DNA of 64,000 nt, taken from assembly GCA_039111635.1 (NCBI GenBank), contig JBCAQO010000006.1:806001-870000 (forward strand), given 5' to 3'. Source of the stretch: Heterobasidion occidentale (lineage: Eukaryota > Basidiomycota > Agaricomycetes > Russulales > Bondarzewiaceae). Below the pieces are notes generated by a model, which did not search any database, was not told the DNA's origin, and saw only the letters and a program-made list of their open reading frames with translations. Within the stretch, counting starts at the first letter, position 1. Each line of letters starts with the position of its first letter. Below are positions 38,186 through 49,040 of this stretch, one piece after another. A program made the translations under genes and the position numbers.

Positions 38186-38191
38186 ACGCGT
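38186..38191 (+). promoter_or_regulatory. ACGCGT, MluI cell-cycle box (MCB)-type site
   Basis: ACGCGT is the core bound by the fungal MBF (Mbp1/Swi6 or Cdc10) complex that activates G1/S genes. It sits 20 bases upstream of the Rad5-like start codon, a plausible promoter or 5' leader position for a replication-stress gene. A single 6-mer can also occur by chance. Confidence 0.35.
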
Positions 38192-38210
38192 CGGTGGCGC
38201 GTCGCCTCTT

Positions 38211-41200
38211 ATGCCATCTAGTAAGTTACCACAGACTATAGGTCTCCGTCTCACCCTGTGAACGGACACCGCGAGAGATAGATGCCCTCTTTGCATCACA
38301 TAGAGGTGATTTTATTTTCTCGTTCCCCAGCGTGCTTCCTTGCGAGTCGTCTGACTCGTGTTATTTCAGTACAGTAAAAGCTCCAGAGCAAAATGTCACG
38401 GCCCCGCACCATGTAGAGGCACAGCCATTGAGCAAGGCGCCTTCGGTATGGCAAGACAATCAAGACGAAGTGGGGCGAAGGCGTCGAATGGCGTCACTGG
38501 TATTGTCGCCGTCCCTTTGTACCGAAATGTGGCCTCTAAGTTCGTTGTTTGTGTACAGGGGCTGTGTCACGCCTGCCATCCTTGCTCAAATAGCGGGGTA
38601 TGGTATGGAACGTGTGGATGGATTTCATTTTCTGCGGACAGAAGATCAAAAGAAAGTCCGCACGGCTCTAGCAACTCGACGCATCGACCCCGCTGATATT
38701 CCAGCATCGGCAAAATTACCGTCCGCGCTTCCCTCTTCACAGACATCTTCCCAACCGAATCCGAGCGCATCATCAAACGATAAAAAGAGAAAGACGCCCC
38801 ACGTTACGATCGAAGCGAACTCGAAAGGAAATGCCCTGGCCCCAAATGCTCCGATCCCTGCATCTCAGGCGACCGGGACGCAAAGAGCCCAGGCAGTCGC
38901 AAATATTCCGATTGATGCACGCTGGGAGGAAGGGGTAGAGGACGAAGCACCAGAAGAAGAGCCGAGAGATGAGCTCTACTGCACGAAGAGTACCAATGTG
39001 GTCGGCGTCCAGTACTACGGAGGTACTTGATCAAAATCTAGTATTCATAAAATCACTGACACCTCAAAATTCAGGCATGGTCGCAGCGGGAGAACAAGTT
39101 CTTTTAGTCAGAGAACCTCATAACCGTTATGACAGGTGAGTATTGCTTCTTGAATGTCACTTTCACCACGCCTTCTGAACATTGTTGATGGCCACAGAAA
39201 TGCGATACAAGTAAAGAATATAGGGCAAGCGCAAGTCGGTCACATTCCTCGTGATATTGCATCCAAATTAGCACCGTTGATGGACCAGCGGCGGGTAACT
39301 GTCGAGGGGACCATGAATGAAGGCAATCGTACGTTTCTGCTGTACTTCTTGTCGACAATGTTGATAAAATGGCACCAGTGCGAGGATTTTGCTACTCATT
39401 GTCTGTGTGAGTAACTCGCACTTCTCGCACTTCAGCCAGCTCCAGTCCTGATTCTTTTCACAGAACCTTGAAGATCTATGGAGCCTCGGACTTGCGTGAC
39501 CAGCTCGAGCCTCTTCTCGTATGGGCAACTCCCGGTCAGCGAGGATTTCCGAAACGCCAGACTGCTGGGCAAAGCGCGACCGCCTCTGCATCTGCATCTG
39601 GCCCATCTGGTCCGCAAAGGGATCCAGGCCCTGCATATCCTTCTCCTTCACAAGTTTCTCGAATGAGTCCTCAAGAGCTCACCGCTCAACAGAAAAGAAT
39701 TCAGCAGCAGCAGGAGGCATTTGCCAAGGCCGCAGAATTACGACAGATGTTGAACAATCTGGAAAAGGTGGACGATGAGGGAAGGAGAAGCAGCTTATTG
39801 GATACCTTGTGTTCGACGGAAGATATTTTGTCTTTACCTGTACACGCGACCCCGCCTGGGATCGCTAACGGAGAGTTGATAGTCGATTTGTTGAAGCATC
39901 AGGTAAGGGCCTATGAATCTGGTAACGGACATCCGTTTGATAGCTTTTTTGTCGCAGAGTCAAGCACTCCGATGGTGTATTGACCGTGAATATCCGACCC
40001 TACCAAGTAAGGAGGAGGACAAGCCCGTTCAGTTCTGGCAATACCGGACGACTGGAGCCAAGGTAAGGAAATATGCCCTCGCGAGTCGGACACAAGTTGA
40101 CAATCGTTGTCAAGCCTTATTATTATAACAGTAAACCTGCTATCGCTATACCTCATAACGCTGTATTGACTTTCAATCGACAGTTGTCACCAAGACACCT
40201 CAAGAGGCTACCCCTATCCTTGGCCGAGGCGCGCTCTGTGCCGACAGCATGGGTTTAGTGCGTCTTCGTCTCGTTGATTTCACTTCAATGAAAGTCTCAT
40301 CTGCCACAGGGCAAGACGTTGACCATGATCGCTCTAGTCTTGGCGACCAAGGCTGATGTCCAGTCCGACTGCAGCCAGAGTACATTGATAGGTAATTTTG
40401 TCGCCATAGTGTTCGTATTCAAGAATCACTCAATTTCGATCTAGTTGTACCCCTTTCAGTGCTCTCTAACTGGGAGAAGCAAATCCAGGACCATTGTGCT
40501 CCTGGTGCACTCACATACTGCGTCTACTACGGCAGCACCCGCTCGATGTCTGCACAAGACCTGCAGAAGTATGACGCGGTGATTACAACATATCAGACGG
40601 TTGCGGGCGAACATGAGAATTTCCAAAGCAATGCACCTGAACATCAGAATTGAAGGGTCCTAATAAAAAGAGGAAGAAGCTGGACAGCAGCTTGTTCGGC
40701 GTCCACTGGAAGGTACATCATTGTTTTACATCGGATCATCAGCAGAATCTTATTGACATCGTTTTCGGATCTAGCGAGTGATCTTAGATGAAGGACACAA
40801 TATCAGAAATCCCCGTACTAAGATGGCTAAGGCTGTCTATGCCGTGGCAGCGCAGAGACGATGGGTTTTGACTGGCACACCCATCGTGAGCGCCTTCGTC
40901 TCATCTTCTCTATCATTCACTTACTGAAACGTTATGCTAGATCAACTCACCACAGGTATGTTGATGAGTCTCATGCATCTATACATACCTGACCACTCAT
41001 TGTTTCCAAGGATCTCGGTTCTATCCTCACGTTCCTTCAAATTTGCCGCCCACTCGATAACCCCGACTTCTACAAAAGACTTCTCCTTCGTCCACTCAAG
41101 GACGGAGATCCGTCCGGTGCTGAGCTTCTTAGGGTATAGATTTTGAATGACTACCGACCTGGAAACTGATCTTTGATATGTTATCATAGGCTCCATGAGT

Positions 41201-43450
41201 CAGATTTGTATTCGGCGGACGAAGGAGGTAAGTTATCCTATTTGGGCATCAACATTACAATTGCATGCTCAATGTTAAATAGATGCAAGATAGCGAAGGA
41301 AATTACCTTATCCCTCTTCCACCGGTCAGCACCCTAGCTATGCGGTCTATTGTACCTAGCTAATTTTAGGCAGGTCGAAATGACGGTTGTCCCGTGTCCC
41401 TCAGCCCCGAAGCGAGGGTGAGCACTCTATATAAATCTCAGCTTTCACTCCATCTAAAAACTCCGTAGGAGCTGTATGATACCGTTGAACAGCTCTCAAA
41501 GCAGCGCATCGAAGGCTTTATGAACCGCCCTGAAGGGATCGCTAACGTCTCTGTATGTTTTGCACTCCAGTCATGACCTTCAGTCGCATGTGACTGAACC
41601 ATTGCACGGCTCAGATCTCAACAAATGCATTGAGTATGCTCACCCGTCTTCGACAACTTGCGCTTCATCCAGGACTCATTCCGGCTGACTACGTCGAGCA
41701 ACTTCGCCACGCCGATGATGAACATTCTCACGCAACTATCCAGATCACATCCGAGGTCAAGATTCGCCTACAGAGCCAACTCTTCCAGGCCATAGAAGAC
41801 AATGAAGAATGCCCGATTTGTTTCGGGATTCTGGACGAACCTCGCATCACCGTTTGCTCACACCGGTTCTGCCTCGCTTGGTAGGTCAATTGCCCGTGGC
41901 ATTTGATACTCACTGAGATTTTGTTTCTCTAGCATCAGCGAGGTCATGGCTCGTGATCCCAAATGTCCCATGGTTCGCATCCTGACTCAATCATGTTCAT
42001 TGACAAAAATTGACGCCGATGCTAAAGGACCGGCGGCCCCTTGGCATGGGCGATCTCATCGAGCCGCCACCACCGACAGAGTTAACTCAGGCGCCTGTAC
42101 GGTCGGACGAAGATGAGGAAGACAAGGGTGATATACGTTCCGCCAGCTCGTCGGCCAAGATCGATCAATTGGTGCACCTCCTGAAACTGACGCCTCTGAC
42201 CGAGAAATCCCTTGTATTTTCGCAATTCACATCTTTCTTGGACAAGGTGCGTGATCCTTCCGACGCTGCATAAGCAACGCATTGTGATCGTGTGTCTGTA
42301 AGATTGCGGAAACGCTGGATGAAGAAGGGTAAATTAGGTCACTCATTCTCTCACGGGGGGAGCTGATGCAGTCTCTCTTAGAATCCCATACGTCCGATTT
42401 GACGGGAAAATGTCTGCGAGGAGACGACAGGAGACTCTTGAACAATTCTCTATTCCCATCGAGGAGAGCGCGACCTCTACGCAAGCAGCACAACCCTCTC
42501 AGACCGCTTCTCGGCCGTCTCGCAGACGCGCTAGCACGCGGATGACCCAGGATGTAGCCGATGAAGCCTTCCACGACCAAGGAGATGACGACGGCGACTT
42601 TCACCCAAACGGTGCCCAAGACGACGATGGCGACGACGATTTTATCTCTGACGACGACACGGTCTGGACGAAGAAGGGTAAAGGAAAGGCGAAGGCGAAG
42701 GGAAAGGGGAAACGTGCTACAACAATGAAGTCTTCGGTGTCCACAAGTGTCGCTTATGATTCTGTCATTTCCGGTGCGATTCCCAGAGTGATGCTCATTT
42801 CTTTGAAGGCGGGAGCACTTGGTCTTAATCTCACGGTGGCAAACAATGTTTACCTGTAAGTTCTTTTTTATCGCAAAGGGATCGCCACTCATGGAATATC
42901 ACACAGCATGGACCCGTGCGTCGTATACAAAGCTCGTTCGCAGATAGTACGTTGACTTTCAACTCTACAGATGGTGGCAGGAAGGTATCGAGAGTCAGGC
43001 GATTGACAGATGCAATCGGTATATTTACTCCCGTGGATTTGAATACCTGTATCGCTGATCGTGTCCCCAGTATTGGCCAAAAGAAACCTGTTCATGTCTA
43101 TCAACTCATCGCGGAAGATACGGTGGAGTCTAAGGCATGGGTTCTATTCAGTGAAATGTGTCTTTTCCTGACATTATTCCCGATAGGTCATCGACATTCA
43201 AGAGAAGAAGAAGCATTTGATCAAAGAGGTGTGTATCGCTCAGAAATACTGACGCGACATTGACTAACACCACGACTGCAGGCCTTTTCTGGTATGAAGA
43301 ACAAAGAAACTCAGCGCCAGAAGAAAGAAGCCAGGTTGAATGGTCAATGTTTTTCACTTGCGCTGAGCGCCAAACTCTACTAACGCTTATCCAACAGACC
43401 TCATTGAATTGTTCGGTATCAGGCAGCTGGCAGCAAGTCAGGCTGTTTAG
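38211..43450 (+). CDS. Rad5/HLTF-like SNF2 helicase: PARP-type zinc finger, HIRAN, SNF2 ATPase, RING
   Basis: DNA-repair translocase/ubiquitin ligase acting on stalled replication forks. Start ATGCCATCTA at 38211, then an intron. Order of domains: PARP-type zinc finger (AKCHGPAPCRGTAIEQGA, then KTIKTKWGEGVEWRHWGCVT, 38390-38580); HIRAN domain (ELYCTKSTNVVGVQYYGG to RNAIQVKNIGQAQVGHIPR, 38970-39270), which in HLTF grips 3'-OH DNA ends; SNF2 lobe 1 with Walker A DSMGLGKTLTMIAL and DEGH box VILDEGHNIRNP (40250-40860); RING finger CPICFGILDEPRITVCSHRF (41810-41960) inserted between lobes; lobe 2 with SLVFSQFTSFLDKI, LKAGALGLNLTVAN and DRCNRIGQKKPVHVYQL (42180-43110). An acidic/basic insert near 42580-42740 interrupts lobe 2. 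About 20 introns, roughly 1,300 residues. One-base shifts are needed near 38441 and 40650, and possibly at the 41190 junction. Confidence 0.88.
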
Positions 43451-43890
43451 TTCCTATGAGACAGGATGTATGAGGTTCAATACTGGTTCAATCTATCACT
43501 ACTTAAAGTAGGCTGTTGCGGCGAGAATTAAATAGATTACTTAATACAATCTTAAACATCTACGACACATTCTTATTTACCGTCCCCACAGATACTGTAT
43601 CCTAACTTTCCGAACTTGATATCATGAAAATGTTTCTTGGTTCAATGTACAGTTTATCCGTGATATTTGAGGTGTTTGGCTTCAAGCTTTGAGGCTTGGA
43701 GCAGTGCCGCTAAAAAAAGACGAAATATATGATGAATACAATCCATTCATTCCTCTACTATGCACTAAGTCTTGTGCTGGTCAAACTAAGTACGTAGCAA
43801 CTGAGATGCAACCTTCCAAAAGTTTTTGGTGGATTCGGTGAGTATTCAGTGCTGATCGCTATGTAGCAAACTATACATACAACTAAGTAA
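43451..43890. other. Intergenic region, 440 bases
   Basis: AT-rich spacer between the Rad5-like stop and the tRNA gene. Nothing recognisable apart from sequence likely to be 3' untranslated region on the left. Confidence 0.4.
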
Positions 43891-43982
43891 GTCACTTTGC
43901 CGGAGTGGTTAACGGGATCGCCTGCTATTATTTGCCTAGCGGTTGGGCTTTGCCCGCGAGTGTTCGAATCGCTCAGGTGACG
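43891..43982 (+). tRNA. tRNA-Ser(GCU) with a short anticodon-loop intron
   Basis: Acceptor stem gtcactt pairs with aggtgac (one G-T). D-arm ccggagtggttaacgg, with ccg/cgg stem. Anticodon stem atcgc/gcggt around loop ctgcta...a, anticodon GCT, interrupted after base 37 by about 10 bases (ttatttgcct). Long variable stem gggc-ttt-gccc marks a class II (Ser/Leu) tRNA. T-arm gagtg-ttcgaat-cgctc, which includes the B box, then discriminator G. A T6 run at 43984-43989 terminates Pol III. The intron is at the canonical position 37/38. Confidence 0.88.
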
Positions 43983-43983
43983 A

Positions 43984-43989
43984 TTTTTT
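43984..43989 (+). terminator. Pol III terminator (T6)
   Basis: Run of six T residues one base after the discriminator base of the tRNA-Ser gene. Confidence 0.75.
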
Positions 43990-44115
43990 CGATGCTTCAT
44001 CTAATCTGTTCCCACGCTACCACGCCAACTTCACCTCGTTCTATTACATCGGTTTTCCGCTTGTTTTGTTTTTACCTCACAATTTCTTGGACAGAATAGC
44101 TCCATAAGCCTCACA

Positions 44116-45680
44116 ATGAGCGTGAACAAATATGCAAACCTGCCAGACATAGTACGATATCCTTTCTATCGCTCCCGAGCTTAATCATAGCGTATACCAG
44201 GATACAGCCCCAGATATTTACGAGACAGAGGACGTATTCCCTTCCTCGCAAGCCAAAGTAAGTCACATATATCTTCTTCTTCTGACTTCAAACGTACTTC
44301 CCTGGACTGGTAGCAAGGGGACTCGAGCGATGAAGAATCAGGAGTTCAGACGCGTCACACTTCTCGAGGAAAGATTATAGAAGCGCCAGGGAGGGAAGAA
44401 ATCGACAACAGCAGCCTGATTGGTACAGAGGAGGCGAGCAGGCGGTTCAAACGCGCGGAGCGCAAGAGTGAGTCTTGTTTCCTGTCACAAACTCACGTTC
44501 ACCACCATGTCTATCCACGCGCGACACAGGAGGCCGTCAGGATCGCTCTCTTTACAAATATCCTCCATCACGAAGCCCTTCGCCTTCGCCCTCTCGACAA
44601 AAATCCCTATCGGCGCGTCTGCGTCTGCTTCAAAACGAACTAGCTTCTTTGGAGAACGAGGTTTCGGATCCTTCAAACCCTTTACTTCAGAAGGAACGCG
44701 AGGAAAGCAATGTCGATCCTGGCGAGTTGATCAAAGGACTGGTGGATGTGAGAGCCCGGCTGGACAAGGTCTCTCAAAAGGAGGGTAGATCGAGACTCGT
44801 ACAGGAGGTTTTAAGCGATGGCAATAAGAAAGAGATATCAAACACAGCGGAGGTGAAGGAGGAGGGAGCCACGAAGAAGGTCAAGGATGGAGATCAAGCC
44901 AAGGAAGGTGTGAAGGAATTGGCCGAGATGGATCGTCGAGTTGGTGAGGTAGAAAAGCTCATTGGCTCTTCTAGCACTTCCCTCGATGAGGTATGTCCAG
45001 TCGGTTGAGAACTGTTAGGCGCTGATTGATTGTGATCCAGGCCTCTCCAATGCCAACCCCTCTACTTCCCCTCCTCAGTCGATTGAACATCAGGTCACCG
45101 TCCTCACCCAGCCTCGTCACTTAGATAACATATCGCGTCGTCTCAAACTTCTTCTATCCGACCTTGACCGTGTCTCTTCTGCAAACCAGCAACATCGGCG
45201 CCAGTCTCATCACAATGAGACTGCCATCCCACCAAATGCGGCACCCTCTGCCCTCCAAGAACAGATCACCCCTATCCTCACTCGCCTTGTGCCGAGCCTA
45301 CCTCATATTCCACACATTCTCATGAGGCTCCGCACTCTATCCGCGTTACACACGTCTGCCGCGGAGTTCCAGAGCACCCTCGAAGGTCTCGAGGAAGAAC
45401 AGAAGAAAGCTCGGGAGGCGTTGGAAGAGTTGAGCAGAGCGCTGGACAGCGTCGAGGGTAGTCTAGACGAGAACAGGAAGCTAGTTGAAGGTAACGTAAG
45501 TGGTTTGGAGGAGCGGGTACAGTCACTCTTGCAAAGAGTGGAGCAGGTGAGCAGATGATACCGGGGTTGTCGAAATGATGTGGCTAGCCTCTATTTTATC
45601 ATACCCTTCACCTGTCACTTTAATCTGATTCGCAGGAATTTGGAACATATCCGGCTGCACAGTCTTCTGCAAGGTCTTGA
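44116..45680 (+). CDS. Dynactin subunit 2 (dynamitin, p50)
   Basis: Shoulder component of dynactin, which links dynein to cargo and activates its movement on microtubules. The N-terminal signature is clear: MSVNKYANLPDI, an intron, then DTAPDIYETEDVFPSSQAK, matching the conserved dynamitin opening. The rest is coiled coil (for example SARLRLLQNELASLENEVSD and FQSTLEGLEEEQKKAREALE), with the family block LTQPRHLDNISRRLKLLLSD near 45110. Introns are short with good sites. To keep exon ASPMPTPLLPLLSRLN in frame with HQVTVLTQPRH a 1-base shift near 45083-45088 is needed; alternatively a longer intron (45-ish bases more) ending at 45078 skips that exon. The last exon ends EFGTYPAAQSSARS. About 400 residues. 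Confidence 0.85.
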
Positions 45681-46755
45681 CGTTCAGAACTTGAAACAGC
45701 ACTCCCCAACGTCAACTATATCGATGAGACAACGCAGTAGAACCAGACTCCCCTGTACAGAGAGGTTTTGATCAATTGTCCCATAGATCCAGATGCTAAA
45801 GTTACACCGCTGCGTACAACCTTTTCGTAGAAAAGCCTGGTCTTCCGCGACTTTATAGAGTATAATTGATGCAGGTTTCGTCCTGCAGTGGATAACTGGC
45901 CGATGCCCAGGTGAGCACATGTGCAATTTAACGTTTCGCTGGTGTCCCTCCGCTAGGAAAGCACGATAATCCTACAATTTTGATAAACAGATTCGCAGGG
46001 GCGAGGCTCCTCACTGATGTATAATCGTTCGCCGACCTCTGATCTTGTCGTTTTCAACAGTTAGATTGACACAAGTGTTTCCGGAACATGATTCACGAGA
46101 AGCCACCAATCTGTTACATATCACCAGTAAAGTGTCAAATGACCAAAAGATCGCTGTCCTTTAATAGCATCGATTGACCTCAGATAGCTCAGTAGGTCGT
46201 CTTGGTAGATGCTGAGTCGTTCTGAATTACTGCTCACAAATCGAAAAGGCAATGCAATTCGGCGGTGAAGGTCTTCTCGGTCTACCGATCCACTGCATCA
46301 TGATGCATCATGATCTTTTTTTTTGCTGTCTTGAAGGATGTCAAGTCGATGGACTATGGTAGTCCTTGCTCGAACACACAGCCTTACCGATGCCGCAGTG
46401 CCCTTTCATCATTCGTTACGAACTGTTGGGTTCGGCCAGGTTACCTGATCCCCCATGTCTCGAACATACAGGTAAGATAGATCGATTGATGTTAGTAGTA
46501 TGCATCTGTCCTACAACTATCAATCGAGCACAGGACTCAGTAAAGATGAGTGGCATATAAAGGGTTCTCGTCAACTCAGGTGTTCTCAGCTGCGCTCCCT
46601 TTGCCTATATTCTCCTGGTACCGGTCACCTATTATCCTCAAAGTACCTCGAATCAGAAGCCGTTCACATCCCTCGACTGCTCGTTACTGCATCGACTCTC
46701 GTCTGTCATAACCCAGACCCTATCCCTCTTCTCATCGCGCTCCAAGGACAAAGCG
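45681..46755. other. Intergenic region, 1.08 kb
   Basis: No protein gene recognised. It contains a tRNA A-box-like sequence near 46192 without a B box, and a perfect palindrome followed by a T run at 46297-46324 (listed separately). The right end must hold the promoter of the secreted repeat protein gene. Confidence 0.4.
46297..46314. repeat. Perfect 18-base palindrome before a T9 run
   Basis: atcatgatgcatcatgat reads the same on both strands and is followed one base later by nine T residues (46316-46324). It could form a hairpin with a Pol III-like stop, or be a binding site for a dimeric factor. Nothing else nearby supports an RNA gene. Confidence 0.6.
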
Positions 46756-47531
46756 ATGTGGTCTGCTGCCATCACCGTCTTTATTTATGCTCTCGCCATC
46801 AGCGTCTCCGCCGCCCCTATGCGCGTGTCTCCGCCGCCCGCTGGCTCCCCACAGTAAGCGGCTCGTAGATCACCCGCGGAAGACGGCTAAACTTTGTCTT
46901 TCTCAAATGCCTCGTTAGCTCGCCCGACGCTCCGTAAGTGTGGCGCCAAATGACGCCGATCCTATATGCGTATTTTTGGCTGCGCGGTGACTTCACCCAC
47001 ATACTGATCAGAGTCTGCACAGGGTTCAAGGCGTTGATCCACAACCACGAGCCGACGCCATCACCTACATAAATAGAGACTTTTCCCTTTCAGAGATCGG
47101 GGACCCACTTGTCGACCTGCTCCCCATCCCAGACAGGGAGAAACTCGCGCTGCCCTCGCGCACCACTGCGTCCGGCCCTCAGTCGCGCCGCAAGGAAGAG
47201 GATATCGACCCCAGTCCCCACGTCGGCCTGAACGCGCGCGCGTTAGGACACCTCCAGGACGCTGGCAACCCACTCGTCCCCATCCTCGGGTTCACGGCGC
47301 CGTCTAGTACCTCCCATGTCGCGGCCTCCCTCCCCACGACCGCTTCGACGACCCGTCCGCGGCACAAGTCCGCACGCGCGCGTCCTGATGCCCTCAATGA
47401 CCCCGGCAATCCGCTGATTTCTGTTCTTTGTCAAGTTCGTGGCATGTGCGTCTTTCCCTGCCAATTGTGCTCGCGCCTTCGTACTCAAATATATTTCTAG
47501 TTGTCATCAGGATCAGGATCAGGATCACTGA
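46756..47531 (+). CDS. Putative secreted protein with three GxPL(V/I)-type repeats
   Basis: No known family. Start ATG 46756 gives MWSAAITVFIYALAISVSAA, a good signal peptide cleaved near APMRV. Introns at about 46855-46917 and 46934-47021 lead to a long exon that is open with agaricomycete codon use. It contains three spaced copies of a G-(D/N)-P-L-(V/I) motif: IGDPLVDLLPI, DAGNPLVPILGF and DPGNPLISVLC, separated by basic linkers (QSRRKEED, TRPRHKSARARP). A final intron (gtgcgt to tttctag, 47447-47500) would end the protein with a Gln/Asp repeat coded by aggatc x3; without it the stop is at 47500. About 190 residues. The basic sites between repeats could be Kex2-type processing sites, which is inference. 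It converges on the CON-6 gene. Confidence 0.5.
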
Positions 47532-47839
47532 ACATTCCCAATCAAATACTACAGTCCGCATGCCGCATAGGGAGTCAGTACCAGCAAACCGTCAATCCAG
47601 GAGGCCTGCTGTTGACAGACGTTTGTACCTGTACCTGTATTCTATGTTACAGTGCCAGTTGAATGTGGTCAGGATACCATCTTGAGAGCCCCACCACGCC
47701 GAACGAGCATCCCAAAAAGTTAGCAATTCAAGTCAGCAGCGTGGTCAACTATATGTTATAGGTTACATGGTTTTGCCAAACCCCAGCAATAAATGGTACA
47801 AGACTTGTTCACTGCACACAGCGTCCAAAACGCAGAATC
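47532..47839. other. Convergent intergenic region, 308 bases
   Basis: Between the 3' ends of the secreted repeat protein and CON-6 genes. Nothing recognisable. Confidence 0.4.
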
Positions 47840-48481
47840 TCACAAGCCACCGTGCTCTCGTAGATATTCACGGGCGTGAGCCTTGGCCTCAGCAGACACC
47901 CTATCATCTATGAATCACACGTCAGACGTGATTTCAAGAGCAGTGAAAGGAATTACTATGTAAGGCGGCCCTATAGCCGGCAAGGACGCGCGTGGTATGC
48001 TCCTCTTCGCTTGTGCCCTTGGGCTTGTCGACGTGGTACCCAGCGGCCTCGAGAATCTCGCGCGCGTGCGCTTTGGCAGCGGGAGATGTAGACTCATCTG
48101 ATACCGCAAAACATATATCTCAGTGGCTGCTGTTAAAGATGGTGCATCGAAACACTGACTGTGCAGAGTCGCCTTGTATCCTCCTGCAAAACTCCATCAG
48201 CCGAACCTGAGATGGCCCAACGCGGCCAACGTACCGAGAACGCGGTTGTCCTCCACTTGATGGTGGCTCGCCCCTACATGGTGGGTGCCAAGGGTTTCAT
48301 GCTGCGCCTTGCCATGCTGGACGGATCCCATGCTCTCGAGGCGCTCCTGCGCATGTCGCTTCGCCTCGTCCGACACATGCGGGTTGTGCAGCGACGCTTT
48401 CAGCCCTGCCGCAACGCGCGACGGATCTTTGTGTTCTGCATAAACGAGGACGTATTCAGCAGCGGGTCCGGTCCACGGCAT
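47840..48481 (-). CDS. Conidiation-specific protein 6 (CON-6) family, three repeats
   Basis: Small hydrophilic proteins first found in Neurospora conidiation; their molecular role is unknown. Start ATG 48481 (MPWTGPAAEYVLVYAEHKDP). Three CON-6 repeats are readable: GLKASLHNPHVSDEAKRHAQ then ERLESMG; GYKATLHN-ESTSPAAKAHA then REILEAAG; GYRAALHN-DRVSAEAKAHA then REYLREHGGL, which ends the protein. The second and third repeats are each split by an intron at exactly the same place, inside the Asn codon of LHN. About 150 residues after splicing, all in frame. A TATA box lies about 136 bases upstream of the start, fitting a strongly regulated gene. Confidence 0.9.
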
Positions 48482-49040
48482 CCCGTCGAGCGGAGCGCGC
48501 ACCAGCCATGTGTACGAATCTCCTGAAGGGTAGAATTGTGAACTAGATGTGGTGGGGTGGGTGAGCGGTGGGTGGGCAAAAAATGGAATAGGAGCGAGTG
48601 AGGAGCAAAAGGGGTGTTTATATACGCCTTGATCCGAGGGGCTTCTGTCGAGGGGCCACTCTGTCTTCGCATGACGTCGCCCCTCGTCGCTCGTGCCCAA
48701 GTGACGTCGACTCTCAACGTCGCCGCAACGCGCTCGCGCGCCCGGTCACGCCACCCTGGCCCCGCACCACGTGCTCATAGGCGCCCGCAGAATTCTGAAA
48801 AAGTTAAACAGGTGATGCTTGACAGAAAATCGACAGTGCTTTGCAAAATAAATATGCGACCTAAAAGTACACGGTTGTTGCAGCAAAAAGATGTGGGAAA
48901 TAAATCGACCTTCTCCTCGTCATGTCATTCGCCGCCGCCGCTCAGGGAGTGGCGGCCCCCCAGAAGTCGTCGACTTCATCCCGACCATGCGCTCCACATC
49001 TGCCTACACCCCCCACGACGCCGACAGATCAACGCGTTCA
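48482..49040. other. Intergenic region, 559 bases, with CON-6 promoter
   Basis: Holds the CON-6 leader and TATA box (48617-48624). Two TGACGT half-sites of CREB/ATF type occur near 48672 and 48701, and CACGTG near 48768. No further gene is evident before the stop codon of the HbrB-like gene. Confidence 0.45.
48617..48624 (-). promoter_or_regulatory. TATA box (TATATAAA) of the CON-6 gene
   Basis: Read on the minus strand as TATATAAA, 136 bases before the CON-6 start codon. The spacing suits a leader of roughly 100 bases. Confidence 0.6.

Larger units (their letters stand above)
37147..38210. other. Intergenic region, 1.06 kb
   Basis: No gene recognised. A minus-strand frame near 37433-37610 has a hydrophobic stretch but no family signature. 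Near the right end are a 9-base tandem repeat and an ACGCGT site, listed separately, probably within the promoter of the Rad5-like gene. Confidence 0.4.

Noticed and set aside
40600..40660. 56-base intron (gttgcg to ttgaag) in the Rad5-like gene
   Set aside because: It would restore frame, but it removes VAGEHENF-type sequence conserved in Rad5/Rad16 proteins and has a poor acceptor; a missing base is more likely.
46187..46260. Possible tRNA gene starting gatagctcagtaggt
   Set aside because: A-box match only; no T-arm (GGTTCGAATCC-like), no matching acceptor stem, no cloverleaf.
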